This document shows, in pieces, positions 7,446 through 16,085 of a stretch of 64,000 nucleotides of DNA (positions are counted from its first letter, which is position 1; every line of letters begins with the position of its first letter). The position numbers and the translations under genes were made by a program. Source of the DNA: Virgisporangium aurantiacum. GTDB lineage: Bacteria > Actinomycetota > Actinomycetes > Mycobacteriales > Micromonosporaceae. The notes under the pieces were generated by a model. It searched no databases, was not told the DNA's origin, and saw only the letters and a program-made list of their open reading frames with translations. The stretch is from assembly GCF_016863635.1 (NCBI RefSeq), contig NZ_BOPG01000056.1, positions 62,001-126,000 of the forward strand. Direction: 5' to 3'.

Positions 7446-10349
7446 TCAGCGGGTGAAGACCTGGAACTCGCTGACCCGGACCTGCGTGGCGAACAGGCTG
7501 TTCACCGTGCAGTCCGTGTTCGCGCGCGGATCCGCGTCCTGCTCGCCCGCGTAACGCGGGTTACCGGTGCACTGGCTGGTCAGCACGTCGAGACGCAGGT
7601 GCGTCGCCGACACCGGTGTGAACGAGAACGTCCGCAGGTTCAACTGCGACGCCGTCGGCCGGAAGTTCCCGGCCGGGAACGCGTCCGTCGGGCTGGTGAA
7701 GACCCGACGGAAGTTGCCCGGCTGCGAGCAGTCGGCGATCGTCGCGTTGCACGCCGACACGCCGAACGACCGCAGCGCGCTGAACCGGTTCTGGCTCAGC
7801 CCGTCCACGTCACCGACGATCTGCGGCCGCAGCAACGCGCTCACGTTGACCCGGCTCACCAGTTGCGGCGCCGTGCCGGCGAGGTCGACGGTGATCCGCT
7901 TGCCCGCCACGCCGTCGAGCGACGCCCAGTTGGTGGCCTCGGTGTCGTCGCCGAGCTTGTCGACGTTGACGCCGTCGCCGGAGAACACGCCACCGGTGGT
8001 CGCCGAGGCGAGGTTCCGCGGCAGGTTCAGCGGCAGTTCCTGCGCGCGTCCGGCGAGCACGAACGAGCTGAACTTGCGGTACCCGAAGCCGGGGCCGCCG
8101 GCCGTGAACGAGTACTGCTGACCGCCGACGATGGAGAACGTGTCGGGCAGGTCGGTGTTCGGGTCGGTGTCGGCGATCGGCACCGCCCGCGCCTCGTAGT
8201 CGCCGACGTACAGCCGGATCGCGGCGCCCGCCGCGTCACCGGCCGCGCGCAGCGTCATGGTCGCGTTCGTGGTGTAGGGGGACGCGAAGCTGGGCACCGG
8301 GTCGGCGTCGCTCGGGCCGCTGGTGGCGTCCATGCCCATGCCCGACGTGGCGAACGCGTTCCACATGATGTCCTGGTTCGCGCCGCCGAACCGCACAAGG
8401 TCGGCCGCGAGCATGTTGTCGCGCATGTCGAGCATGCTGAACTGGCTGGAGGCCTCCAGCAGGAACGAGTCGAACACCAGTTGCGCCCAGCGCCGGTTGC
8501 CCGGGCAGGCGTCGGACTGCACGAGCCCGTTGGCGCACTGCTCCTGCAGCGCCGGCGTGCCGGCGCCGTACCGCTGCACGAACGCGTTGCGGATGCGCAC
8601 GTTCGTCGCCGACCAGATCTCGCCGTCGGCGTGCACCTGCTGGCCGACGAGGTCGTAGCCGACGTCGGAGTAGTTCAGCGGGCTGCGGCTCATGTCGTAG
8701 TTGCGGATGCCCTGGGTCAGGTTGCCGGTCGCGTAGCCACCAGTGACGAACGGGGTCTCGCCCGGCGGCCGGAAGCCGTACTCGGACAGGTACTCCATCG
8801 CCATGAGGTCGCCCCACGACTCGCCCATCGCGCCGCCCTGCGCCGACCCGATGCCGGCGTCCGGTCCGGCGATCATGCGGTTGGTGATCGCGTGCGTGTA
8901 CTCGTGGCCGATCACGGTCATGTCGTAGTCGCCGTCGACGCACGGCGGGTAGGCCCCGCCGGCCTGCGGCTGCCACAGGAACATGTTGGTCGTCGGCGGG
9001 AGTCCGTCGCGTCCGGTGCCCTGGTTGGCGTTGTTGCGGCTGCCCGAGATCGCGCCGGACTGCGCGCGTCCCTGCTCGGCGTCGTTGCCGAGACCGGCAC
9101 CGCTGACGTTGACCACCTGCATGTTCCAGGCCGCCTCGGTGAACCCGAGGGTGAACGCCCAGTCGTGCATCCGGTTGTGCATCGCGAACAGGTTGCTCAC
9201 CGCGGCGTCGGCGTCGTTGCGCTGGGCCGACGTGAACACGTCGGGGTTGCAGCGGGCCTGCTTCCACTGGTCGGTGAACGGGTAGAGGTAGTTGCGGTCC
9301 GGGCTCGGCGTCGCCGGGAACACGGCCGTTCCGCCGCCCCACTGCACCACGTTGTTCGCCGAGTTGCCCGACGAGGTCTGCGTCGACGCGCCGGTGGCCA
9401 CGTTGACGTCCCACGCCTGGCCGGTGTTCGGGTCGCGCACGGTGCGCACGCACCCGGCGGCCGGCGCGAAGCACCAGCGCTCGCGGGTGTCGGCGCCGCT
9501 GGGCGGCGGGGTGGCCGGGTACACGGCCCACTTCGGGTTGTCGGTGTCGAAGTCCACCTGGTCCTCGCGCACCAGCACGCCGCCGGTGCGGGCGTCGACG
9601 TAGGTCGTGAACGACTCGGGGTGGTCGACCCCGGTCGCGCTGAACGACACGGCGAACGCGGCGCGCGGCCCGTCGAGCGGCGTCGGCACCGCGACCAGCT
9701 TCGTCTCCGGCGCGCCGGCAAGCTCGCCGGCCGCGACCTCCGCGTCGGCGAGGGCGGCGGCCACCGCCTGGGACGCGCCGAGCGTCGCCGGTTGCGGTGC
9801 GTTCGTGTTCCGGGAAAGGGTCGAGGTGACGCGCACCACCGCGCCGTTGTTCACCAGCACCGCCGCCTGGCCGTCGTAGCCGGCCGGCAGATCGCCGAAC
9901 CGCTGGCGCAGCACCACGACCGCGCCGGTGCCGATCGGGCGCACCAGCAGGGTCTCCATTGTGGACACCGACTTCTCGTCGAGCCCGAACAGGTCCGGGT
10001 TCCCCGCGAGGTACTGGCGGGCCGCGGTCTCCGGGTCGGCCGACAGCCCGCCCGCGATCTGCTTTCCGGTGGCGCCCGCCGGGCTCAGCGACTTCGGTGT
10101 GCCGAGGTTGTTCCAGCGCACCGTCGCCTTCGAACCGGCCAGCGACCGCTGGCTCGCGTTGGGTTCGACGCGGCCGATCCGGTTGTCCTTGTCGCGGGAC
10201 GGGTGCCCGTCCGCGGGTAGTTCGTAAGCCGCCGGTGTGGTGTCCGACGCGTTCGGGCGGCCGGGGTCGGCTCCCGCCGGGGCGGCGACGCCGCCCACGC
10301 TCACGACCAGTGCCGCGATCGCGGCTCCGGCCAGGTTTCTTCTGCGCAC
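7446..10349 (-). CDS. secreted fungalysin-type (M36) zinc metallopeptidase
   Basis: The 967-residue secreted protease begins with a signal peptide (MVRRRNLAGAAIAALVVSVG, cleavage near the following APAGA). A long FTP/PepSY-like propeptide follows to about residue 300. The M36 catalytic domain has H482EYTH486, with E510 in GESWGD as third zinc ligand. About 300 C-terminal residues form beta-rich modules. I chose GTG at 10349 because GGGGAGG lies 5 bases upstream; the longer ORF would add an unlikely N-terminus before the signal peptide. It probably degrades extracellular protein for nutrition. An 18-bp palindrome upstream suggests a dedicated regulator. Confidence 0.9.
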   Translation of the reverse strand: MRRRNLAGAAIAALVVSVGGVAAPAGADPGRPNASDTTPAAYELPADGHPSRDKDNRIGRVEPNASQRSLAGSKATVRWNNLGTPKSLSPAGATGKQIAGGLSADPETAARQYLAGNPDLFGLDEKSVSTMETLLVRPIGTGAVVVLRQRFGDLPAGYDGQAAVLVNNGAVVRVTSTLSRNTNAPQPATLGASQAVAAALADAEVAAGELAGAPETKLVAVPTPLDGPRAAFAVSFSATGVDHPESFTTYVDARTGGVLVREDQVDFDTDNPKWAVYPATPPPSGADTRERWCFAPAAGCVRTVRDPNTGQAWDVNVATGASTQTSSGNSANNVVQWGGGTAVFPATPSPDRNYLYPFTDQWKQARCNPDVFTSAQRNDADAAVSNLFAMHNRMHDWAFTLGFTEAAWNMQVVNVSGAGLGNDAEQGRAQSGAISGSRNNANQGTGRDGLPPTTNMFLWQPQAGGAYPPCVDGDYDMTVIGHEYTHAITNRMIAGPDAGIGSAQGGAMGESWGDLMAMEYLSEYGFRPPGETPFVTGGYATGNLTQGIRNYDMSRSPLNYSDVGYDLVGQQVHADGEIWSATNVRIRNAFVQRYGAGTPALQEQCANGLVQSDACPGNRRWAQLVFDSFLLEASSQFSMLDMRDNMLAADLVRFGGANQDIMWNAFATSGMGMDATSGPSDADPVPSFASPYTTNATMTLRAAGDAAGAAIRLYVGDYEARAVPIADTDPNTDLPDTFSIVGGQQYSFTAGGPGFGYRKFSSFVLAGRAQELPLNLPRNLASATTGGVFSGDGVNVDKLGDDTEATNWASLDGVAGKRITVDLAGTAPQLVSRVNVSALLRPQIVGDVDGLSQNRFSALRSFGVSACNATIADCSQPGNFRRVFTSPTDAFPAGNFRPTASQLNLRTFSFTPVSATHLRLDVLTSQCTGNPRYAGEQDADPRANTDCTVNSLFATQVRVSEFQVFTR

Positions 10350-10372
10350 GATGTCCTCCCCTGCGATGCACC

Positions 10373-10390
10373 GATGCATGCACATGCATC
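10373..10390. promoter_or_regulatory. perfect 18-bp palindrome upstream of the fungalysin gene
   Basis: GATGCATG-CA-CATGCATC is an uninterrupted inverted repeat 24 bases upstream of the GTG. A further GATGCA half-copy lies between it and the gene. Its position suggests an operator overlapping the promoter or 5' leader; the binding protein is unknown. Confidence 0.45.
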
Positions 10391-10458
10391 ACTACAACAA
10401 GGCGCAATCACTGGGAAGAGCGCGCGGGTTCGGCGCGGGTACGGCGAGGGATGAGCGG

Positions 10459-11448
10459 CTACCGGACGGTGACGTCGGGCGCGGGGATCCGGGCCCGCCG
10501 GCGGGCACCGAGCCAGCCGGCGGACGCGACCGGCACGGTGATCACCAGCACGTACACCGCCTCGGACACGCCGGGGCCGAACTTCAGCCACGCCACCACC
10601 GTCGCGGCGGCGACCGCCGAGACCAGGAACGCGAGCGCGATCGCCGGACGCGCGTCGACCGCCGCGTACCCCATCACCCCGAGGTAGCCCAGCAGGATCA
10701 GCAGCAACGTCGGTAGCGCGTAGAACTCGAAGGTGGAGGGCAGCAGCCCCACCGCCTCCAGCCAGTCCGGCAGCCAGACGAGCGCGGGCAGCAGAACGGC
10801 ACCGGCAACGGTCCGGCCCCGGAGCGGCCGCAACCGCGAGAAGGCCAGGGCCAGCGCACCGAGAACGGCCGCCGTCGCCGGACCCGGATACAGATAAAGC
10901 GGCACGAGGAGCGGCCACTCCTCCGGCAACGGGCGGTGCGCCATCGCCGGCCACCCGACGTGGTGCAGCCACGGGTACCCGATCGTCTGCACCGCGCCCG
11001 CGACGGCGACGAACGGCAACGCGAGGCGGGTCCGTCCCCGGGCCAGCAGCGCCACCGGGACCACCCCGGCCAGCACGGCGAGACCGACGAGCACCGACCA
11101 CCCGGCCGTCACCGGCCGCACGTCGTCGTACCCGCGCGCGGTGCCCAGCGTGGTGACGCCCTCGATCGTCATCGTCACCAGCAGCACCAGCAGCCCCAGC
11201 CGCAGGCCCTCGGCAACGGTCACCCCGACCGGGCGGTGGTCACCCGTTCCGGCCCGCATGCGCAGCCCCTCGAACACCAGGGCCCGGGCCTCCCGCCGCG
11301 ACGGGCGGGTCTGACCCGGTTCGGCGCAGTCGAGCAGCGTCCCGACGAGTTCCGCCCCGCGATCCTCGCGGTAGCGGCGCGGGTAGTAGTCGAGCAGATC
11401 CCAGTAGCGCGCGGCGAGCCGCTCCTCCGCCGTCCTCCTGTCTTTCAT
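10459..11448 (-). CDS. multi-pass membrane protein, paralogue of the gene at 11797-12726
   Basis: The 329-residue protein has an N-terminal cytosolic helical segment (residues 1-70) containing YYPRRYREDRGAELVGTLLD, followed by about eight hydrophobic helices and a basic tail. The N-terminal motif recurs in the first gene of the operon and resembles the prefix domain seen on some PadR-linked permeases, but no ABC or kinase domain is present. Function unknown. The ATG overlaps the PadR stop as ATGA, so expression is coupled to the regulator. Confidence 0.6.
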   Translation of the reverse strand: MKDRRTAEERLAARYWDLLDYYPRRYREDRGAELVGTLLDCAEPGQTRPSRREARALVFEGLRMRAGTGDHRPVGVTVAEGLRLGLLVLLVTMTIEGVTTLGTARGYDDVRPVTAGWSVLVGLAVLAGVVPVALLARGRTRLALPFVAVAGAVQTIGYPWLHHVGWPAMAHRPLPEEWPLLVPLYLYPGPATAAVLGALALAFSRLRPLRGRTVAGAVLLPALVWLPDWLEAVGLLPSTFEFYALPTLLLILLGYLGVMGYAAVDARPAIALAFLVSAVAAATVVAWLKFGPGVSEAVYVLVITVPVASAGWLGARRRARIPAPDVTVR

Positions 11449-11777
11449 GCCTCACCCACCGCGGGTCTCCCGGCGACGCGTGGCGCGTGGCCCGTGACCA
11501 CCCGGGCCGCCGCCGCCATCCGGGCGGCCTCGGCCCGCAGCGCCGCGGACCCGTCCACGGTGAGTTCGTAGTACCGGCGCGCCCGCCCGTTGACGACCTC
11601 GGAGCGCTCGACCCGGATCTGGCCGGCCGACTCCAGCCGGTCGAGCGCGGCGTAGAGGGTGCCGGCGGCGAGGCGCACCCGGCCACCGCTCAGCTCCTCG
11701 GCCCGCTTGATGATCCCGTAGCCGTGCCGGGCCTCGTCGAGCAGCGAGGCCAGGATGAAGTACGTCGGCTCCTGCAT
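11445..11777 (-). CDS. PadR-family transcriptional regulator
   Basis: The 110-residue winged-helix protein is a compact PadR: EPTYFILASLLDEARHGYGIIK forms helices 1-2, and RLAAGTLYAALDRLESAGQI is recognition helix and wing onset. RARRYYELTVDGSAALRAE follows, with a short C-terminal dimerisation helix. I prefer the ATG at 11777 by homology to other PadR N-termini; a GTG at 11792 would add five residues. It sits between two paralogous membrane-protein genes in one operon and probably represses the operon promoter, where a PadR-like inverted repeat is present. Confidence 0.88.
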   Translation of the reverse strand: MQEPTYFILASLLDEARHGYGIIKRAEELSGGRVRLAAGTLYAALDRLESAGQIRVERSEVVNGRARRYYELTVDGSAALRAEAARMAAAARVVTGHAPRVAGRPAVGEA

Positions 11778-11796
11778 GGCGGCGATGCCCACGGCG

Positions 11797-12726
11797 TCAG
11801 CCCCGCACGCCGAGTGGACGGAGCGCCCGCTGCCGCCGCAGGCCCAGCCAGCCGGCCACCCCGGCGGAAACGGCGACGCCCAGGTAGCCGGCAGCGACGA
11901 CGACCAGACCGTGGGGCGGGTCCGTCAGCTGCGCCACCGTCGACATGATCTGCGCGAGGAACATCGTCAGCGCGAACGCCGCCGCGAGCGCGGGCCGCGG
12001 GTCGATGCCGGCGTAGCCCAGCGCGCACAGGTAGAGAAGCACGAAAGCCCACTGGGTGCCGGAATCGCCGCGGCCGGTGGCGTTGAGGTAGACGGAGATC
12101 ATGAGAATCACGGCCGGCACGATGGCCCAGGCGAGCATCACCGGCCCGGCGGTGATCCGGCCCAACCGCCGGCTCAGCAACCACAGCGCCACGGCGCCGG
12201 CCAGGTTCAGCGCCGCGTTCACGGCGAGCATCCGGTAGACCAGACGATCCGCCTGGTCGAAGTACATCGGGTGCCCGACGGTCGTCACCACGCCGGTGAC
12301 CACCGAGGCCGGCACCGCCAGCCCGAACCGGCCGACCGCGATCAGCCCGAACAGGACCATCTCGCACAACACCCCGGCCACGGCGAACGCCCACCAGGCC
12401 GGTCCCGGCGGGGGAACGGGACCGTTCGACCCCTCCCAGACGACGGACGCGTCTCGCAGCACCGCCAGCGCGATCAGCAGCAGCATTCCCAGTTGGAGGC
12501 CGCCCGTGAGGCTTTCCCGGGCCGTGCGGTGTCCCGAGGTGCCCGCCCGCAGCCGCAGCCCCTCCAGGATCAACGCCCGTGCCTCCCGCGCGGACGGGCG
12601 GACCTGGCCCGGACGGGCGCTGTCGAGCAGCGTGCCGACCAGTTCCGCGCCGCGCTCCTCGCGGTACCACCGGGGGTAGGCGGCGAGCAGCCTCCGGTAC
12701 CGCCCGGCCAACACATCGACAGTCAT
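11797..12726 (-). CDS. multi-pass membrane protein, first gene of the PadR operon
   Basis: The 309-residue protein begins MTVDVLAGRYRRLLAAYPRW and continues with YREERGAELVGTLLDSARPG, nearly the same prefix as the third gene of the operon. It then has eight or so hydrophobic helices and a basic C-terminus. The two proteins clearly arose by duplication but have diverged in their membrane parts. The substrate or signal is unknown. Its ATG has no Shine-Dalgarno sequence and lies 6 bases after TATAGT, so translation is probably leaderless. Confidence 0.6.
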   Translation of the reverse strand: MTVDVLAGRYRRLLAAYPRWYREERGAELVGTLLDSARPGQVRPSAREARALILEGLRLRAGTSGHRTARESLTGGLQLGMLLLIALAVLRDASVVWEGSNGPVPPPGPAWWAFAVAGVLCEMVLFGLIAVGRFGLAVPASVVTGVVTTVGHPMYFDQADRLVYRMLAVNAALNLAGAVALWLLSRRLGRITAGPVMLAWAIVPAVILMISVYLNATGRGDSGTQWAFVLLYLCALGYAGIDPRPALAAAFALTMFLAQIMSTVAQLTDPPHGLVVVAAGYLGVAVSAGVAGWLGLRRQRALRPLGVRG

Positions 12727-12732
12727 GCCGTC

Positions 12733-12758
12733 ACTATATAGAGACGGTCTACATATAG
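12733..12758 (-). promoter_or_regulatory. leaderless promoter with PadR-type operator
   Basis: On the minus strand TATAGT (12733-12738) is 6 bases from the ATG, and TGGCTA lies about 17 bases further upstream. CTATATA-N11-CATATAG (12734-12758) is an imperfect inverted repeat covering the -10 box and spacer. PadR proteins typically bind AT-rich repeats of this form, so autoregulation is likely. Confidence 0.55.
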
Positions 12759-12772
12759 CCAGACCTTCGCGA

Positions 12773-14488
12773 TCAGGCGCCGGCGAGCGGCACGACCTCC
12801 GGTGCGCCGAGGCGCGTCGCGTCGGCGGTGGCGTCGTCGGGCTGTTCCTGGGACGCGCGTTCGGCCTCGACCCGCAGCCGGTAGTGCTCGACCTCGCGCT
12901 CGATCTGCTCCGACGTCCAGCCCAGCACGCCGCCCATCAGCTCGGCGCACGCCCGCGACGCCTGCACGCCCCGGTCGAACGACTCGATGTAGATGCGGGT
13001 GCGGCGGGTCATCACGTCTTCGAGGTGCCGGGCGCCCTCGTGGCTCGCCGCGTACGTGATCTCGGCGCGCAGGTAGTCGTCGGCGCCGTCGATCGGTTCG
13101 CGCAGCGTCGAATCGGCCCGGATCAGGTCGAGCACCTCGTCGACCATCGAGCCGTAGCGGCGCAGCAGGTGCTCGACGCGGGCCACGTGCAGCCCGGTGT
13201 CGGCGGCGAGCGTGCGGCGCTGGTTCCACATCGCGGTGAAGCCCTCCGCGCCGAGCAGCGGAACCCGCTCGGTGCACGACCGCGGCACCGAGCCGCCCAG
13301 CCCGTGCGCCGCCGTGTCGACGGCGTCCTTGGCCATCACCCGGTACGTCGTGTACTTGCCGCCGGCGACCACCACCAGCCCGGGCGTCGGGCTGACCACG
13401 ATGTGCTCGCGGGACAGCTTCGACGTGCTGTCCGACTCGCCCGACAGCAGCGGGCGCAGCCCGGCGTAGACGCCCTCGACGTCGGCGCGGGTGAGCGGCG
13501 TGATGAGCACCTTGTTGACCTCGTTGAGGAGGTAGTCGATGTCGGTGCTCGACGCCGCCGGATGCGCCTTGTCGAGCTTCCAGTCCGTGTCGGTGGTGCC
13601 GACCACCCAGTGCCGGCCCCACGGGATCACGAACAGCACGCTCGTCGCGGTGCGCAGGATCAGGCCGGTCTTGGACTGGATGCGGTCGCGCGGCACCACG
13701 AGGTGGATCCCCTTGGACGCCCGCACCTTGAACTGGCCGCGCTCGCCGACCAGCGCCTGCGTCTCGTCGGTCCACACGCCGGTGGCGTTGATCACCTGGC
13801 GGGCGCGGATCTCGTAGACCTCGTCGTGCTCCAGGTCCTTCACCTTGACCCCGGTGACCCGCTCGCCCTCGCGCAGGAACCCGATCACGCGCGCCCGCGA
13901 CGCCACGTGCGCGCCGTACGCGGCGGCGGTGCGCACCAGGAACATGGTGTGCCGGGCGTCGTCGACCTGGGCGTCGTAGTACTGCAGCGCGCCGATCAAC
14001 GAGTCCTTCTTGAGGGCCGGCGACTCGCGCAGCGCCTGCCGCCGGGTGAGGTGCCGGTGCCGGGGCAGCCCCCGGTTGACCCCGACGGACGCCAACACGT
14101 CGTACAACGCGACGCCCGCACCGGCGTAGAACCGCTCCCAGCCCCGGTGCTGCAGCGGGTAGAGGAACTTCACCGGCCGCACCAGGTGCGGCGCGATCCG
14201 CTGGATCAGCAGCCCGCGCTCGCGCAGCGCCTCCTTCACCAGGGCGAAGTCGAGCATCTCCAGGTACCGCAGCCCGCCGTGGATCAGCTTGCTCGACCGG
14301 CTCGACGTGCCACTGGCCCAGTCGCGCATCTCCAGCAGGCCGGTGGACAGGCCACGGGTCACCGCGTCGAGGGTCGCGCCGGCGCCGACCACGCCTCCCC
14401 CGATGACCACGACATCCAGTTCCGGCGCGGCCGCCATCGCCTCCAACGCGGTCTGGCGGGCCGTGGGTGACAGGGATCCCGATCGCAT
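12773..14488 (-). CDS. glpD: FAD-dependent glycerol-3-phosphate dehydrogenase
   Basis: The 571-residue membrane-associated flavoprotein oxidises sn-glycerol 3-phosphate to dihydroxyacetone phosphate, passing electrons to menaquinone. The N-terminal FAD motif DVVVIGGGVVGAGATLDAVT lies at residues 25-44. SSRSSKLIHGGLRYLEM is the family signature, and the C-terminal 150 residues are the helical DAO_C domain. GAGAGG lies 8 bases before the ATG. It is the third gene after glpF and glpK in the order of the Streptomyces gylCAB operon, separated from glpK by a strong hairpin. Confidence 0.95.
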   Translation of the reverse strand: MRSGSLSPTARQTALEAMAAAPELDVVVIGGGVVGAGATLDAVTRGLSTGLLEMRDWASGTSSRSSKLIHGGLRYLEMLDFALVKEALRERGLLIQRIAPHLVRPVKFLYPLQHRGWERFYAGAGVALYDVLASVGVNRGLPRHRHLTRRQALRESPALKKDSLIGALQYYDAQVDDARHTMFLVRTAAAYGAHVASRARVIGFLREGERVTGVKVKDLEHDEVYEIRARQVINATGVWTDETQALVGERGQFKVRASKGIHLVVPRDRIQSKTGLILRTATSVLFVIPWGRHWVVGTTDTDWKLDKAHPAASSTDIDYLLNEVNKVLITPLTRADVEGVYAGLRPLLSGESDSTSKLSREHIVVSPTPGLVVVAGGKYTTYRVMAKDAVDTAAHGLGGSVPRSCTERVPLLGAEGFTAMWNQRRTLAADTGLHVARVEHLLRRYGSMVDEVLDLIRADSTLREPIDGADDYLRAEITYAASHEGARHLEDVMTRRTRIYIESFDRGVQASRACAELMGGVLGWTSEQIEREVEHYRLRVEAERASQEQPDDATADATRLGAPEVVPLAGA

Positions 14489-14508
14489 GTGGCAGGCCTC
14501 TCAATCTT

Positions 14509-14541
14509 GGCGGCCGCCGTAGGAACCCTACGGCGGCCGCC
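14509..14541 (-). terminator. hairpin between glpK and glpD
   Basis: A 15-bp perfect stem with a 3-base loop (arms 14509-14523 and 14527-14541) follows the glpK stop by 13 bases. There is no U-tract, so it may reduce rather than end transcription into glpD, or protect the glpFK 3' end. Confidence 0.55.
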
Positions 14542-14554
14542 CGCACGTTGTGAT

Positions 14555-16072
14555 TCAGCCGACGTCTACCCAGTCGAGCGTCCGCTCAACTGCTTTCTTC
14601 CATTTTCCGAATCCTTCCTGGCGCTGTTCGTCGGACCAGGCCGGCTGCCAGCGCTGGGACTCGTTCCAGTTCTCCCGCAACTCGTCGGTGGACTTCCAGA
14701 AGCCGACCGCGAGGCCGGCGGCGTAGGCGGCCCCGAGCGCGGTGGTCTCGGCGACCACCGGCCGGCTGACCGGCACGCCCAGGATGTCGGCCTGCATCTG
14801 CATGCACAGCTGGTTGGCGGTGATGCCACCGTCGACCTTCAGCACGTCGAGCGACACCCCGGAGTCCTGTTCCATCGCTTCCACCACGTCGCGGGACTGG
14901 TAGCAGATGGACTCCAGCGTAGCCCGCGCGATGTGCGAACTCGTGTTGAAGCGGGACAGCCCGACGATCGCTCCCCGGGCGTCGGAGCGCCAGTACGGCG
15001 CGAACAGGCCGGAGAACGCCGGGACGAAGTAGACCCCGCCGCTGTCCGCCACCTGCGCGGCCAGCGTCTCGCTCTCCGCCGCGTTGCGGATGATCCCCAA
15101 CTGGTCGCGCAGCCACTGGACGGCCGAACCGGTGACCGCGATCGACCCCTCCAGCGCGTAGACGGCGTCGGCGTCCCCGAACTTGTAACAGACCGTGGTC
15201 AGCAGCCCGTTCTGCGACCGCACCAGGTCGGTTCCGGTGTTGAGGAGCATGAAGTTGCCGGTCCCGTAGGTGTTCTTCGCCTCTCCGGGCGCGAAGCACA
15301 CCTGGCCGACGGTGGCCGCCTGCTGGTCGCCGAGGTCGCCGGTGAGCGCGACCTCGCCGCCGAGCGGGCCGCCGGCCCGGGTGACGCCGTACCGGTTCGG
15401 GTCGGACGACGGCCGGATCTCGGGCAGCATCCGGCGCGGGATGTTGAAGAACGACAGCAGTTCGTCGTCCCAGTCGAGCGTCTCCAGGTCCATCAGCATG
15501 GTGCGGCTGGCGTTGGTGACGTCGGTGACGTGCACCCCGCCGTCGACACCACCGGTGAGGTTCCAGAGCAACCAGCTGTCGGTGTTGCCGAACACCGCGT
15601 CGCCGTTCTCGGCCGCCTCGCGGACCCCGTCGACGTTCTCGAGGATCCACTGGATCTTGCCGCCGGAGAAGTAGGTGGCCGGCGGCAGCCCGGCCTTCCG
15701 CCGGATCACGTCGCCCTTGCCCTCGCGGTCCAGCGCCGACGCGATGCGGTCGGTGCGGGTGTCCTGCCAGACGATCGCGTTGTAGTAGGGCCGGCCGGTG
15801 CGCCTGTTCCAGACCACCGACGTCTCGCGCTGGTTGGTGATGCCGAGCGCCGCGAGGTCGCTCGCCTGCAGGTTCTGCGACCGGAGCGCGGTGGCGATCA
15901 CGGTGGTGGTGCGGTCCCAGATCTCCACCGGGTTGTGCTCGACCCAGCCCGCCTGCGGCAGGATCTGCTCGTGCTCCAACTGGTGCGCGCCGACGACGTT
16001 GCCGCCGTGGTCGAAGATCATGAACCGGGTACTGGTCGTGCCCTGGTCGACGGCACCGACAAAGTCAGCCAT
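14555..16072 (-). CDS. glpK: glycerol kinase (copy 1, in glpF operon)
   Basis: The 505-residue FGGY-family kinase phosphorylates glycerol to sn-glycerol 3-phosphate with ATP. DQGTTSTRFM near residue 9 is the phosphate loop, GITNQRETSVVW carries the Arg-Glu pair that contacts glycerol, and GDLGDQQAATVGQ holds the catalytic Asp. I chose the ATG at 16072 because GGAGAA is 5-6 bases upstream; the longer ORF extension has no homology. Thirteen bases separate it from glpF. It is clearly related to the second glpK at 17866 but not identical, so this is an old duplication. Confidence 0.95.
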   Translation of the reverse strand: MADFVGAVDQGTTSTRFMIFDHGGNVVGAHQLEHEQILPQAGWVEHNPVEIWDRTTTVIATALRSQNLQASDLAALGITNQRETSVVWNRRTGRPYYNAIVWQDTRTDRIASALDREGKGDVIRRKAGLPPATYFSGGKIQWILENVDGVREAAENGDAVFGNTDSWLLWNLTGGVDGGVHVTDVTNASRTMLMDLETLDWDDELLSFFNIPRRMLPEIRPSSDPNRYGVTRAGGPLGGEVALTGDLGDQQAATVGQVCFAPGEAKNTYGTGNFMLLNTGTDLVRSQNGLLTTVCYKFGDADAVYALEGSIAVTGSAVQWLRDQLGIIRNAAESETLAAQVADSGGVYFVPAFSGLFAPYWRSDARGAIVGLSRFNTSSHIARATLESICYQSRDVVEAMEQDSGVSLDVLKVDGGITANQLCMQMQADILGVPVSRPVVAETTALGAAYAAGLAVGFWKSTDELRENWNESQRWQPAWSDEQRQEGFGKWKKAVERTLDWVDVG

Positions 16073-16085
16073 AAGGTTCTCCGTT

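Noticed and set aside
7599..10220. Long plus-strand frame opposite the fungalysin gene
   Set aside because: It mirrors the third-position GC of the protease gene, has no start context and no recognisable domain; the antisense gene has a signal peptide and HEYTH.
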